Notes under the pieces: model-generated
What the model saw: only the letters and a program-made list of their open reading frames with translations
Told to the model about the DNA's origin: nothing
Databases searched by the model: none
Origin: Acidimicrobiia bacterium
GTDB taxonomy: Bacteria > Actinomycetota > Acidimicrobiia > Acidimicrobiales > Poriferisodalaceae
Direction: 5' to 3'
DNA: 62,343 bases
Assembly: GCA_022824805.1 (NCBI GenBank)
Contig: JAJDZE010000152.1
Location: 1 to 62,343 of the forward strand
Program-made: the position numbers and the translations under genes
Shown: in pieces, positions 44,514-53,861 of the stretch
Numbering within the stretch: position 1 is the stretch's first letter
Layout of the letters: the number at the start of each line of letters is the position of its first letter

Positions 44514-44886
44514 CGTCATCCTCTGCTGCATTCTCGTCGGCCCGTCGTGCGGGCGGTTCCGGCGCGGTGGCATCGGCGTGTTTTGGCCGGATAGCGCGGA
44601 TCAGCAGCGCGATCGCGAGCACGAGAAAGACAGCCCCAGCCACATGGGGAACGAATGACCAGTTCGCATGGAAGAGGTCGGTTTCGGCCTGCAGAACGCG
44701 CACCACTCCCAGAGCCCCGAAGATCACTCCCAGGCTCACCCCGACGGCGCCGATGACGCCGAACGCCACATACCTGCCCAGTCCGCGCAGCGGGCCCACC
44801 GTCTCCTGGACGATGTAGGACCGCAGCATGCCGACCAAATCGGAAATCTCGGCTCGCAGGCCGGAGTCTCGTCGAGGCACAGTCAC
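44506..44886 (-). CDS. Phage-holin-superfamily-like membrane protein (actinobacterial)
   Basis: 126 residues from a GTG at 44886 (another GTG lies six bases later). An amphipathic start (LRAEISDLVGMLRSYIVQE) precedes two membrane helices, the first Gly-rich (YVAFGVIGAVGVSLGVIFGA) and the second at VAGAVFLVLAIALLIRAI, and an acidic tail. Proteins of this size and plan in actinobacteria are annotated as phage holin family or putative actinobacterial holin-X; no lysis role is implied. It starts nine bases after the LON-domain stop. Confidence 0.6.
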   Translation of the reverse strand: MTVPRRDSGLRAEISDLVGMLRSYIVQETVGPLRGLGRYVAFGVIGAVGVSLGVIFGALGVVRVLQAETDLFHANWSFVPHVAGAVFLVLAIALLIRAIRPKHADATAPEPPARRADENAAEDDDG

Positions 44887-44893
44887 GGCGACG

Positions 44894-45541
44894 CTACCGT
44901 TCGCCCAGCAGTTCTTCCACACCGTCGAGAATCTCCCCGATGACATCCACCCGGCTGGCGGGGTCTGGGGCGCACAGCAGGCTGTGGCGGTCGAACGGGC
45001 CCGCAGGCACGAGCGACGCGAGCTGGAACGACCAGGCTGATGCCTCGATGGGCGCCACGGCGAGCTTCGCGAGCTGATCGTCGATGGCAGCCGACTCGGC
45101 TGCGGTCACTCCCAGCGCTCCGATCTCAGACGCCCGAGCGCGCAGGCGGCGCAGTCGGGCCACGGTCGCCTTGCGCTCCCCGGCGGGCACCTCTGCGGGA
45201 TCGTCGGGCCAGTCGCAGGCCAGAGCCTGGGGGTAGGGGTCGTCGTCCAGCCACTCGACGATCCTGATCCGCCGATCGCCGGTGGCCAGCATCACCCAGC
45301 GTCCGTCGGGCAGTTCCTGGTGCTGGGCAATGGTGGCCAGGCAGCCTGCGTCGGCTCGCACATCGCCGCCGCCCACCTCGCTGCCGCGCTCGATCATCAC
45401 GACCCCGAATGGCTCATCGCTGCTGGTGCACCGCCGGGCGAGCGCCCGGTACCGAGGTTCGAAGATGTGCAGCGGCAGCACAGCGCCGGGCAGCAGCGGC
45501 GATCCGAGCGGGAACATGGGCCGAATCTCAGGCGGGGGCAC
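44894..45541 (-). CDS. LON N-terminal substrate-binding domain protein
   Basis: 215 residues covering only the Lon N-terminal domain, with MFPLGSPLLPGAVLPLHIFE and RYRALARRC at the start and GCLATIAQHQELPDGRWVM later, followed by a helical bundle. The AAA+ and protease domains of Lon are absent. Such stand-alone proteins are widespread and probably bind unfolded polypeptides. Its start overlaps the end of the carboxypeptidase gene by 14 bases. Confidence 0.88.
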   Translation of the reverse strand: MPPPEIRPMFPLGSPLLPGAVLPLHIFEPRYRALARRCTSSDEPFGVVMIERGSEVGGGDVRADAGCLATIAQHQELPDGRWVMLATGDRRIRIVEWLDDDPYPQALACDWPDDPAEVPAGERKATVARLRRLRARASEIGALGVTAAESAAIDDQLAKLAVAPIEASAWSFQLASLVPAGPFDRHSLLCAPDPASRVDVIGEILDGVEELLGER

Positions 45542-47000
45542 GGGTCAATCCTCGCAGGGCGAGAGCGTCTCCCACGGGGTACCGCAGGAGCTGTCCGGCC
45601 AATGACTCCTGCAATTGCAGGCCGAGGCGACCCTCGGGCGGCACGCCGTTCAGCAGCTGCGCGAACGTCACCGTCCCGCTGTCGGTTTTGACGAATCCGG
45701 CGAGGGCGTTCACGCCGGTGAGCAAGCCGGTCTTGGCATGGAGCCGCCCTGCTGCGGGATGCTCGGCGAACCGGTGTGACAGCGTCCCCGTGCGTGCCGC
45801 TACCGGCAATCCCGCCCCGAAATCGGAGTCGATGCCGAAGTGATCCAGCAGAGCGGCGAGGAAGCTGCAGGTGACCATGTTCTGGCGGTCCAGCCCCGAA
45901 CCGTCCACTACCGCAGGCCGGGACTGGTCGGGCAGCAGATCCGACACGATCCGCTCGGCGGCCGCGGCGCCGGCCGGCGTGGCGCCTGCCCCCGCGCCGC
46001 GCAGACCGATCTCGCGCAGCATCATCTCCGCAGTGGTGTTGTCGCTCTCGCGCAGCATCTGCTGGATGATCTCCACCAGCGGGGGCGACGTGAGGCGGGC
46101 GATCTCGGTCATGCCGCTCGGCGCCGCTGACACGTCGATCTCGACATCCACCGAAACACCTCGGACCACAAGCAGGTCCGCCAGCGTGGAAGCGAACCAG
46201 CGTGCCGGGTGCTCAGCCGCGGACAGCGTCGTTGTGAAGCCCGTGATGCCGTCGTTGAGGTTCAGGGCCGACAGCGGGCCGCTGTTGAGCTGCGTGATGT
46301 AGCGCTGCGGCCACGTCTCGGGAAATCGCGTCGTGTCATAGCGAGACTCGTCGGCGATGAGATTGCCTCGCAGCGTTCGGAGGCCGAGGGCGACAAGGTC
46401 ATCAGCGAGGCTTTCCATCGGCGTGCGCAGCTGCGGTTGACGCCGGTGAGAATCTGCGTAGGACTGCGTCATGATCAGCGGATCACCGCCGCCGACGATC
46501 CAGACAGTGCCGTCAAGGACGCCGTCGACGATCTCCGCATCGGTCAGCACCCGGGTGACCAGCCGCTCATCGGCATCGACCACGGCCAGAGCTGCTGCGG
46601 CAGTGATGAGCTTCTGCACCGACGCAGGGATCACCGGTTCGGGATTGCTGGAGAACACTTCGACGCCGTCGATCCAGATCGCGAGGCAGTGCGGTTCGGG
46701 CCAGTCGGAGCTGAACGCGGTCATCTCCATGCCGATGTGGTGCTGCTGTGCCGCTCTCCACAGCGCGTCGGGCGCACGCTCGGCGCGAAGCAGCGGCAGC
46801 GCCGACGCCGCTGCTCCAGTCCCGCCTGCGCCGTTGGGCGCAGGCTCATCTGGCGTGGAGGCCAACACGGGAGTGCGGAGCGAGGCTGCATGTGCTGCAG
46901 CATCATCGGCCGAGGAGTTCATGCGCACGGCCGCCACCGTGGGCAGCAGGCCAGCCGCTGCCGTCAACAACACCAGCACGGCCGTGCGCAGCGGTCTCAC
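45528..47000 (-). CDS. dacB: D-alanyl-D-alanine carboxypeptidase/endopeptidase (PBP4 type)
   Basis: 490 residues from a GTG. A signal peptide or anchor (residues 4-24) leads to a linker and then a penicillin-binding domain of the S13 family with SVQK (nucleophile Ser 127, Lys 130), SDN (319-321) and HAKTG (KTG 423-425). The 190-residue gap between the first two motifs matches PBP4-type proteins with their inserted domains. It trims cell-wall peptides outside the membrane. It starts one base after the ROK kinase stop. Confidence 0.93.
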   Translation of the reverse strand: MRPLRTAVLVLLTAAAGLLPTVAAVRMNSSADDAAAHAASLRTPVLASTPDEPAPNGAGGTGAAASALPLLRAERAPDALWRAAQQHHIGMEMTAFSSDWPEPHCLAIWIDGVEVFSSNPEPVIPASVQKLITAAAALAVVDADERLVTRVLTDAEIVDGVLDGTVWIVGGGDPLIMTQSYADSHRRQPQLRTPMESLADDLVALGLRTLRGNLIADESRYDTTRFPETWPQRYITQLNSGPLSALNLNDGITGFTTTLSAAEHPARWFASTLADLLVVRGVSVDVEIDVSAAPSGMTEIARLTSPPLVEIIQQMLRESDNTTAEMMLREIGLRGAGAGATPAGAAAAERIVSDLLPDQSRPAVVDGSGLDRQNMVTCSFLAALLDHFGIDSDFGAGLPVAARTGTLSHRFAEHPAAGRLHAKTGLLTGVNALAGFVKTDSGTVTFAQLLNGVPPEGRLGLQLQESLAGQLLRYPVGDALALRGLTRAPA

Positions 47001-47001
47001 G

Positions 47002-47973
47002 TCACTCGGGAGCGTCGCTGCTCACGACGGCACTGCGACCCTGCGCACCGCCCAAGGCGGCGCCGAGCGCCGCTGAGAGCTCGCCTGCTTCGGAGGGCAC
47101 GATCCGGGGGCGGGATTCGGCCGACCGGCCGATGAGCAGCGCTGTCACATGTGCGTCGGTGGACTGCGCCAACAGATCCCAGTCCTCGCTGAGTCCGCCG
47201 CCGATCACCACCATTTCGGGGTCGGTCAGGATGCACAGATTCGAGATGCCCAGCGCGAGCCAGAACGCGAACTCATCCAGCACTTCGAGCGCCGCAGCAT
47301 CACCTTGGCGTGCTGCGGCCGTCACCTCTGGTCCGCGGAATGCCTCGCCGAATCGCTCGACAGCCATCCGGTCCAGCGCGGAGCCGGATGCGTACATCTC
47401 CCAGCATCCCCGTCGCCCGCAGGCGCACTGGCGGCCCCCAGCCTCGACGATCATGTGACCGGGCTCCCCTGCCAGCCCCCCTGAACCGCGCAGCACCTCG
47501 CCGTTCAGCATGAACGCTCCGCCGATGCCGGTACCGAGCGACACCATGACGCCATTGCGAACGCCACGCGCCGCACCAGCGGACATCTCCCACCGGGCGG
47601 CACAGTTCACCTCGTTGTCGAGGACCACCGGCATATCCAGCAGATTGCTGAGCCCAGACCCGATGTCCGCGCCGTCGACGTCGACGAGGTTGGGCGAGAC
47701 CGTGACGCGACCGTCGAGCGTGATCAAGCCAGCCATCCCGACGCCAACCGAAGCCGGGCGCGATCCGTTGCCGAGGCGTGCCGTCATGTCGGCCAGCGCC
47801 TCCATCAGCGGCGCCGCACCGTGGGGCGTCCGTTCGCGCAGGGTCCGCTGCACGGCGCCGCCATGATCGGTCACTACGCCGAAGATCTTCGTACCGCCGA
47901 CATCGAAGCCGACGTGCACAGCCGATGTCGCTTCGCGGGCCACGTCAGCAGTCCTCGGCGTGCTGGATGTCAT
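47002..47973 (-). CDS. ROK-family sugar kinase (glucokinase-like)
   Basis: 323 residues. The phosphate loop FDVGGTKIFGVV, the sugar-binding and catalytic DNEVNCAARWEMS, the GTGIGGAF motif and the ROK zinc signature CACGRRGCWE are all present. No N-terminal helix-turn-helix is found, so it is a kinase rather than a ROK repressor. Glucokinase is the most likely activity (ATP + glucose), but other hexoses or N-acetylhexosamines fit the family. The position beside dacB may hint at cell-wall sugar recycling. Confidence 0.88.
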   Translation of the reverse strand: MTSSTPRTADVAREATSAVHVGFDVGGTKIFGVVTDHGGAVQRTLRERTPHGAAPLMEALADMTARLGNGSRPASVGVGMAGLITLDGRVTVSPNLVDVDGADIGSGLSNLLDMPVVLDNEVNCAARWEMSAGAARGVRNGVMVSLGTGIGGAFMLNGEVLRGSGGLAGEPGHMIVEAGGRQCACGRRGCWEMYASGSALDRMAVERFGEAFRGPEVTAAARQGDAAALEVLDEFAFWLALGISNLCILTDPEMVVIGGGLSEDWDLLAQSTDAHVTALLIGRSAESRPRIVPSEAGELSAALGAALGGAQGRSAVVSSDAPE

Positions 47974-47998
47974 GAGCGCCGAGAAGATACTGCCGGCG

Positions 47999-48093
47999 CG
48001 TCACCGGCTATTTCCCGCTCTTGTTCCCGAATTCGATGAAACACGGGCTCACGGGCCGCTCGGGCAACGGCTTCGCCATTCGGCTCAGCCTCT
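47999..48093. repeat. Dispersed 95-bp repeat, copy B
   Basis: This is the partner of 4581-4675, in the same orientation relative to the flanking minus-strand genes. It fills most of the gap between the peroxiredoxin stop codon (48096-48098) and the ROK kinase start (47973). The best-conserved part is the 53 bases next to the upstream gene's stop. Confidence 0.75.
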
Positions 48094-48095
48094 GG

Positions 48096-48578
48096 TCAGA
48101 GCTTGCCCAGAATCGAGGAGCAGCTCGATACGTCGACAGCACCTGCCGGCTCGACTTCGAGCGCGGTCACCGTCCCGTCCTCGATGACCGCCGCGTAGCG
48201 CCGGGAGCGAGAACCCAGGCCGAAGCCCGAGCCATCCATGACCAAGCCCATGGCCTCGGCGAAGTCGCCGTTGCCGTCCGCAGCCATCTCGATGCCTTCT
48301 GCGCCTTGAGCCTGCGCCCAGGCGTTCATGGTCCACGCGTCGTTCACCGAAACGCAGACGATCTTGTCGACACCCTTGCCGGCAAGGTCGGATGCACCTT
48401 CGACGTATCCCGGAAGGTGGACGTTGCTGCAGCCCGGCGTAAACGCGCCCGGCACTGCGAACAGCACCACCTTGCCGCTGCCCAGCATTTCGCCGGACTG
48501 CACGGGAGCAGGCGTGCCGCCCTCGTCCAGTACTCGCAGTGTCACATCGGGAATCTGGTCGCCGACCTCAATCGCCAT
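48096..48578 (-). CDS. Peroxiredoxin, Prx5/AhpE-like type
   Basis: From the ATG at 48578, with GGAGAG upstream, the protein has 160 residues. The peroxidatic Cys 50 lies in AVPGAFTPGCSNVHLP, preceded by the Prx5 hallmark GKVVLF. The late loop SRRYAAVIEDGTVTAL and EVEPAGAVDVSSCSSIL provide a possible resolving Cys. It reduces hydrogen peroxide or organic peroxides in the cytosol with a thiol partner. The pattern matches the Prx5 group rather than 2-Cys AhpC. Confidence 0.92.
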   Translation of the reverse strand: MAIEVGDQIPDVTLRVLDEGGTPAPVQSGEMLGSGKVVLFAVPGAFTPGCSNVHLPGYVEGASDLAGKGVDKIVCVSVNDAWTMNAWAQAQGAEGIEMAADGNGDFAEAMGLVMDGSGFGLGSRSRRYAAVIEDGTVTALEVEPAGAVDVSSCSSILGKL

Positions 48579-48652
48579 TGCTTCTCTCCGTCCCTGTTCG
48601 TCGTATGGGGAACATGTGGCTCGCAGCGTATCCGGCGTCGGGCCCCCGGGGC

Positions 48653-49285
48653 TCAGCGAGCGGCCGGCGCCTGCACGCATTCGATCCAGCGCAGCAGCTC
48701 GCCGTAGGCAAACGCCGCCGGCAGGTCCGGATTGGCTTCGGCTACCGCCTCGGGACATCGGAACAGGCTTGCCGCGTCGGCCGCCCTCAGCATCGTGAGG
48801 TCGTTGTAGGAGTCGCCGATGGCGGTCACGTGGTAATTCAGCGCTCGGTACGCCTCGACGGCGCGCCGCTTGGCATCGTCCACCCGACGTCTCCACCCCG
48901 CCAAGCGCCCGTCGGCCACATCGAGACGGTGGCAGAGCAAGTGGGGGTAGCCCATCAGTTCCAGGAAGTGATCGTCGAATTGCTCGAACGTGTCCGACAG
49001 CAGCACCACGACCCAGCGCCGTCGCAGCTCGTCGAGAAACTCCCGTGCCCCCTCAAGCAGGGGCAGCTCAGCGATCACGTCGCGGATCTGCTCGAGCGAC
49101 ACGCCGTGGGTGTTGAGCACGTCGATCCGGTAGCGCATCAGCGCGTCGTAGTCCGGTTCGTCACGGGTCGTGCGTCTCAGCTCGTCGATGCCGGTGCGCT
49201 GGGCCACCGCTATCCAGATCTCGGGCGTCAAGACGCCCTCCATGTCCAACGCGATCACCCTTTGCACGAGCGCCGATTCTGCCAT
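48653..49285 (-). CDS. thrH: ThrH-type HAD phosphatase (phosphoserine phosphatase/homoserine phosphotransferase)
   Basis: 210 residues from the ATG at 49285. HAD motif I is ALDMEGVLTPEIW (nucleophile Asp 14), where the DxEGVLxPEIW text is typical of ThrH rather than SerB. Motif II is VVLLSDTFEQF, and motifs III/IV are AIGDSYNDLTMLRAAD. ThrH enzymes dephosphorylate phosphoserine and can pass the phosphate to homoserine. It is divergent from the VOC gene. Confidence 0.85.
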   Translation of the reverse strand: MAESALVQRVIALDMEGVLTPEIWIAVAQRTGIDELRRTTRDEPDYDALMRYRIDVLNTHGVSLEQIRDVIAELPLLEGAREFLDELRRRWVVVLLSDTFEQFDDHFLELMGYPHLLCHRLDVADGRLAGWRRRVDDAKRRAVEAYRALNYHVTAIGDSYNDLTMLRAADAASLFRCPEAVAEANPDLPAAFAYGELLRWIECVQAPAAR

Positions 49286-49418
49286 GCGCACAGCACTATG
49301 AGCCCACCGCCCGGAGCAGATCTGCCAACGCCCGATACTGTTGAGGCCGGGCGGCCGCGATCGCCGCTGACGGCCGTACCGGCGAGGTCGCCCCGGAAGG
49401 GTTGCCCGAGGAGTTGTC

Positions 49419-50012
49419 ATGGCGTCGCAAGCCAACGTTCCCCAAGTCCGCCTGCCGACCAAGATGGCTCATTGCGTGTTTCGCACTGACGACATCGCAA
49501 CGGTGCGCGAGTGGTGGTGCACCGTGCTGGGTGCGCAGGTGGTTCACGAGAACGAGTTCATCTGCTTCATCTCCTATGACGATGAGCATCACCGCATGGC
49601 CTTCGTCAACCGGGGCCAGCCGGGTCGCTACGAGTCGCGCAAGGGCACTCTGGAGCACATCGCGTACACGATGGGCACGTTCGGCGACCTCATGGACCAC
49701 TACGAGCGTTTGCGTGGGGAGGGCATCGTGCCGGTGCGCACCATCAACCACGGTCCGACCACCTCCATGTACTACGCCGATCCCGATGGCAACGGCGTGG
49801 AATTCCAGGTGGAGAACTTCGCGACCATGGCCGAGTGCATCGAGTTCATGAACGGGCCGGTCTTCGCGGAGAACCCCATCGGAGTGCTCTTCGACGCCGA
49901 CGTGCTGCTCGACCGGTTCCGCCGCGGCGACCCGCTCGCCGAATTGGTGCAGCAAGGCTCAGCTCCGGCTGCGTACCCCCCGCCCGCCCCCCGGCACAGA
50001 GGCATCCAGTGA
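49419..50012 (+). CDS. VOC-family (extradiol dioxygenase-like) protein
   Basis: An ATG after GAGGAG gives 197 residues. The vicinal-oxygen-chelate fold shows His in MAHCVFRTDD, His in LEHIAYTMG and Glu in NGVEFQVENF as likely metal ligands. The order matches the biphenyl-2,3-diol 1,2-dioxygenase-like subgroup. The ring-cleavage or lyase substrate is unknown. It overlaps the acyl-CoA dehydrogenase start, so the two form an operon, possibly for breakdown of an aromatic or cyclic compound. Confidence 0.85.
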   Translation: MASQANVPQVRLPTKMAHCVFRTDDIATVREWWCTVLGAQVVHENEFICFISYDDEHHRMAFVNRGQPGRYESRKGTLEHIAYTMGTFGDLMDHYERLRGEGIVPVRTINHGPTTSMYYADPDGNGVEFQVENFATMAECIEFMNGPVFAENPIGVLFDADVLLDRFRRGDPLAELVQQGSAPAAYPPPAPRHRGIQ

Positions 50013-51172
50013 GCAATACCGTCCACCGCAACGTCTACATGACCGACGAGCTGCAGGCGATCTATGACCAGACGGTCGCCTTCGTCGCCAATGAGGTCAC
50101 GCCAGCCGGCGATGCATGGGAAGAAGACGGCCAGGTGCCCCGCGAGATCTACAAGCGCATGGGCGAGCTGGGGATGTTCTCGCTGCGGGTGCCCGAGCGG
50201 TGGGGCGGCCTCGGCCTCGGCCCTCTTGCCTCAGCGACGTTCGCCGAGGCACTCGGCACCTCCACCTACGCAGGCTTTGAGGCGAACATCCTGGTGCACA
50301 CCGACATGGCGTTGCCGCACCTGCTCAATGCAGGCACCGATGAGCAGCTCGAGCGCTGGCTGCCGTCGATCCAGTCCGGCGACACCATGATGTGCATCGG
50401 CGTCACCGAGCCTGACGCAGGATCCGATGTGGCGGGATTGCGCACGACCGCGGTGCCCGACGGCGACGGGTGGCGTCTCAACGGCACCAAGACGTTCATC
50501 ACCGGCGCCGTGTACGGCGACGTCATCGCACTGGCGGCGCGCACCAACCCCGATGACCGCTACGGGATCTCCATGTTCCTGGTTCCGACCAGCGCGGACG
50601 GGTTCGAGGTGGCCAACAAGCTCGACAAGCACGGCTGGCGCTGTTCGGACACTGCCGAGCTCGTGCTGCACGACGTGTGGCTGGGTAGCGATCACCTGCT
50701 CGGCGAGGTGCACCGGGGCTTCTACGCCGCCATGGCGAACTTCCAGAATGAGCGGATGGTCATCGTGGGGATGGGCATCGGCGCGGCGCAGGTTGCCATC
50801 GATCTGACCAACGCGTACACCCAGCAGCGCACGGCCTTCGGCGGTTCGCTCTACGACTTGGGGGCCATCCGCCAGCGCATGGCAATGAATCAGGCCAAGG
50901 TCGACGCAGCGCGCGCCTCGATGTACCACGCCGCATGGCTCAAGGAACACGGCATCGACGCCATCAAGGAGATGTCGGGAGTCAAGGCGTTCGGCGCCGA
51001 GGTGGTGAACCAGGTGATGTACGACTGCATGCAGTTCCACGGCGGCATCGGTTACATGCGCGAGTCGACCATCGAGCGGATGTGCCGTGACGCACGCATC
51101 CTGCCGATCGGCGGCGGCGCCACCGAGGTCATGCTCGAAGAGGTCGCCAAGCGCAGCTACATCGACGCCTAG
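50009..51172 (+). CDS. Acyl-CoA dehydrogenase
   Basis: 387 residues from a GTG (50009) that overlaps the VOC stop; an ATG at 50039 is an alternative. It shows the three ACAD regions: an N-terminal helical part, the FAD-binding sheet (MCIGVTEPDAGSD, TKTFITGAVYGDV) and the C-terminal bundle with QRTAFGGSLYDLGAIRQRMA and QFHGGIGYMRESTIER. The enzyme oxidises an acyl-CoA to the enoyl-CoA with FAD. Its stop TAG shares the CTAG with the oppositely directed E2 gene stop. Confidence 0.92.
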   Translation: MSNTVHRNVYMTDELQAIYDQTVAFVANEVTPAGDAWEEDGQVPREIYKRMGELGMFSLRVPERWGGLGLGPLASATFAEALGTSTYAGFEANILVHTDMALPHLLNAGTDEQLERWLPSIQSGDTMMCIGVTEPDAGSDVAGLRTTAVPDGDGWRLNGTKTFITGAVYGDVIALAARTNPDDRYGISMFLVPTSADGFEVANKLDKHGWRCSDTAELVLHDVWLGSDHLLGEVHRGFYAAMANFQNERMVIVGMGIGAAQVAIDLTNAYTQQRTAFGGSLYDLGAIRQRMAMNQAKVDAARASMYHAAWLKEHGIDAIKEMSGVKAFGAEVVNQVMYDCMQFHGGIGYMRESTIERMCRDARILPIGGGATEVMLEEVAKRSYIDA

Positions 51173-52794
51173 CGGGATTCGAGCCAGTCTCGTACCGAGC
51201 CGGCAAACCGTGCTGCCGGGGCGCCGTCGAAGGCTCGATGGTCCCAGGTCAGCGAGAGGGTCAGGACTGGCCGAGGCGCAGGCGCGGCGTCTGCCCACAC
51301 AGTCTCGTCGCGGATGCGGCCCACACCCAGGATCGCCGTGTTGGGCGAGTTGATGATCGGCGTGAAGGCATCGACGCCGAACATGCCCAAGGCGGTCACG
51401 GTAAACGTGGCGCCCTGGTAGTCGTCGTAGCCCAGAGTGCCTTCTCGGGCCCCGGCGGCGAGACGTGCGGTCTCGGTGGCGATCTCGCCGAGACTGAGAC
51501 GATCGGCATGGCGGACGACCGGCACGAGCAGCCCATCGTCGAGCGCTACCGCAAGCCCGACGTGAATGTCGCCCAGCAGCGCAACGGCATCGTCGGTGAC
51601 CTGAGAATTCACCCGCGGGTGCGCACCGAGCGCAGCAGCCGCAGCGGCGATCACGAAGTCGGTGTAGCCCGGCACCACGCCGTCGGCGGCATCCGCGTTG
51701 CCGTCAGGATCAGCGTCGCCGTCGCGGGCAGCCTCGGCGAGGGCAGCCCGCTCTGCCACCACGGCACTCATGTCGACATCCATCGTGAGCGTCAACTGGG
51801 CCATCGAGCGGAGCGAAGCGCTCATGCGCTCGGCAATCACGCCTCGCATCCCCCGCAGGGGAATCTGTTCGGTCGGGGTCTGCGACAGGGGCGGCGCCGA
51901 CGTGTCGGATGTCGCCGATTCGTCTGCCGCGGCAGTCGTTGCCGGTGCGGGGGCTCGAGTCGGCAGCGCCTTGGCGGGCGAAGCCGAATCTCCATCGGCA
52001 AACCGCGAGCTGAGGTCAGCCAGCAATGTGCGGACATACCCAGCCACATCGGCCCGCGAGATGCGCCCGTCGGCGGCGCTGGAGGGCACGCGGCGGAGAT
52101 CGACGCCGAGCAGATCGGCGAGTTGGCGGGCCGCAAGCGTCGCCGGGCGCGAGACAGTCCCCGCCGACGCGGTGCCGACCCGCGCCGGATCGATCCGGGA
52201 CCCGTCCGCAACAGTCGATGCACCCGGGCCCGCCCCGGATGCGGCCGAAGCGCGCTCAGATCCACGTGCCTCGTACGCCGCTCGCACATCTCGCTCGGTG
52301 ACGCGGCCTTTCGGCCCGCTTCCGGCAACCGCTGCGATCTCGACGCCGAGCTCTCGGGCCAGCCGCTTGGCCGCCGGCGACGCCAGAATACGCTCGCCAG
52401 GCGCACGCACGGGCGCGGCGGGAACCGGTTGCTGGGCAGGCCGAGCCGCAGCGGCATCTGCGGCTGGTTGTAGGGCCGCGGCCAGGGCGGCATCACCGGC
52501 AGCTGGAGCGGCATGACCGGGTGCCAGACCGGCGTCACCGGCAGCCGGAGGTTCCTCGCCGGCTTCCAAGAACCAGCCGATCCGCGCGCCGCAGGGGTAC
52601 TCCACGCCGATCTCGCCGGTCTGAGCAAGCACACCGCTGCCCGAGGCCTCGATCTCGGTCTCGACCTTGTCGGTCTCCGCCAGCAGCACCGGCTGCCCTG
52701 CGGCGACCTCGGCACCGTCAGGCACGAGCCAGCGCAGGATCGTCCCCGACTCCATCGTCAGGCCCAGCTTCGGCATTGCAAACTCGATGGCCAT
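51169..52794 (-). CDS. 2-oxoacid dehydrogenase E2 (dihydrolipoyl acyltransferase) with tandem subunit-binding domains
   Basis: 541 residues. A lipoyl domain carries the modified Lys 43 (LLAETDKVETEIEASG). An Ala/Pro linker leads to two peripheral subunit-binding domains, one at about 136-172 (SPAAKRLARELGVEIAAVAG) and one at about 214-255 (TLAARQLADLLGVDLRRVPS). The C-terminal catalytic domain ends with WDHRAFDGAPAARF (His 519). It is the last gene of the acoA-acoB-acoX-E2 operon and forms the core of an acetoin- or pyruvate-type complex. No E3 gene is in the window. Confidence 0.92.
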   Translation of the reverse strand: MAIEFAMPKLGLTMESGTILRWLVPDGAEVAAGQPVLLAETDKVETEIEASGSGVLAQTGEIGVEYPCGARIGWFLEAGEEPPAAGDAGLAPGHAAPAAGDAALAAALQPAADAAAARPAQQPVPAAPVRAPGERILASPAAKRLARELGVEIAAVAGSGPKGRVTERDVRAAYEARGSERASAASGAGPGASTVADGSRIDPARVGTASAGTVSRPATLAARQLADLLGVDLRRVPSSAADGRISRADVAGYVRTLLADLSSRFADGDSASPAKALPTRAPAPATTAAADESATSDTSAPPLSQTPTEQIPLRGMRGVIAERMSASLRSMAQLTLTMDVDMSAVVAERAALAEAARDGDADPDGNADAADGVVPGYTDFVIAAAAAALGAHPRVNSQVTDDAVALLGDIHVGLAVALDDGLLVPVVRHADRLSLGEIATETARLAAGAREGTLGYDDYQGATFTVTALGMFGVDAFTPIINSPNTAILGVGRIRDETVWADAAPAPRPVLTLSLTWDHRAFDGAPAARFAGSVRDWLESR

Positions 52795-52808
52795 CGGCGT
52801 CCCTTTGC

Positions 52809-53861
52809 TCAGCGGCCCGAAACCGCAGGGCCGAAGGGGTAGCGCCGTCGCTGTGCTGCCGCAACCGCAGCGCCCACGTCGATCACATGCGGACCATCGG
52901 GGTTGACGGTGACCTCTGCCCGTTCGCCTCGCCCCAGCACGATCTCGCGTTCCCCGTCCAGGGTCAGCACGCCCGGACCCGACAGCGTGACCGGCTGGCC
53001 GAAGCGCAACTGCTCGCAGTGCGCGATGTCGATGTTCGAATAGCTGCCGGGCATCACGGCTGCTCGGATGTGCCTGTCGCTCTGCACGATCCGTGCATCC
53101 CGGGCCGTACACCCCAAGCCGACATGCACCGCGCCGGCTTCGTTCCTGCCCACAGGCGCAACGGCCGCAGCGATGGCCGAGAGTCCGACCGAATCCGGCT
53201 CGGCGATGGCAGCCACGATCTCGCTCACTGACCCCAAGTCCCAAATGGCGCGTGCTCCGACGAACGCGCCCCGCACCAAGCACACGTCGACAAGCGCCAC
53301 CTCCGCGCGCCGGCCTCCCTCCGCCGCGACGTCGATGATCTTTGCCTGCGAGGTCGCCTCGGCGGCATCGGCATGACCGCTCGCCACCGCACCAGCGGCG
53401 AAGCCGGCGACGGTGGCTTCGATCCGGAATGGGAAGACGTTGTTCGTGCCGACAGCCAACGGCACCAGCGGTGCCCCACGCCAGCCCGTTGCAACATCGC
53501 GCTGGGTGCCGTCACCGCCGAGCGCAATGACCGCTCCCACGCCCTCGTCACGAAACTGTGCCGCCGCCAACTGGGAGTCGCGCCCGGTGTGCCAGCCATG
53601 CAGTTCGGCTACCTCCACCGTTGCGGGCACCTCCAGGCCCGCCAGTGCACGTTGCCCCAGCCGTGCCCGGTCGCCGCTGATCAGCACACGTTCGGCGCCG
53701 CCCTCGACCGCACCCACGACAGCGCGGCGTATTGCACCGATCTTGACGGCGTCTGAGACTGGAGTCGCCCCTGAGGTCAAACGCCTGACGTCCTTACCGG
53801 CCAGCGGGTTGGCGACGATTCCGACTGCTGGGCCGACCGCCGAGTCGGCAGCGTCGCTCAC
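52809..53861 (-). CDS. acoX: AcoX-like ATP-NAD kinase family protein
   Basis: 350 residues with the NAD-kinase/diacylglycerol-kinase fold motif GGDGTQRD (115-122) and GTNNVFPF, flanked by VGIVANPLAGKDVRR at the start. It lies between E1-beta and E2, exactly where acetoin-catabolism operons carry acoX. The biochemical role of AcoX is unsettled. Its presence argues for an acetoin-type rather than house-keeping pyruvate complex. It overlaps the E1-beta start. Confidence 0.85.
   Translation of the reverse strand: MSDAADSAVGPAVGIVANPLAGKDVRRLTSGATPVSDAVKIGAIRRAVVGAVEGGAERVLISGDRARLGQRALAGLEVPATVEVAELHGWHTGRDSQLAAAQFRDEGVGAVIALGGDGTQRDVATGWRGAPLVPLAVGTNNVFPFRIEATVAGFAAGAVASGHADAAEATSQAKIIDVAAEGGRRAEVALVDVCLVRGAFVGARAIWDLGSVSEIVAAIAEPDSVGLSAIAAAVAPVGRNEAGAVHVGLGCTARDARIVQSDRHIRAAVMPGSYSNIDIAHCEQLRFGQPVTLSGPGVLTLDGEREIVLGRGERAEVTVNPDGPHVIDVGAAVAAAQRRRYPFGPAVSGR

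Noticed and set aside
44506..44886. Holin-like protein as a sign of a prophage
   Set aside because: No phage structural, integrase or lysin genes are nearby. Actinobacterial proteins of this type occur in ordinary chromosomal operons.
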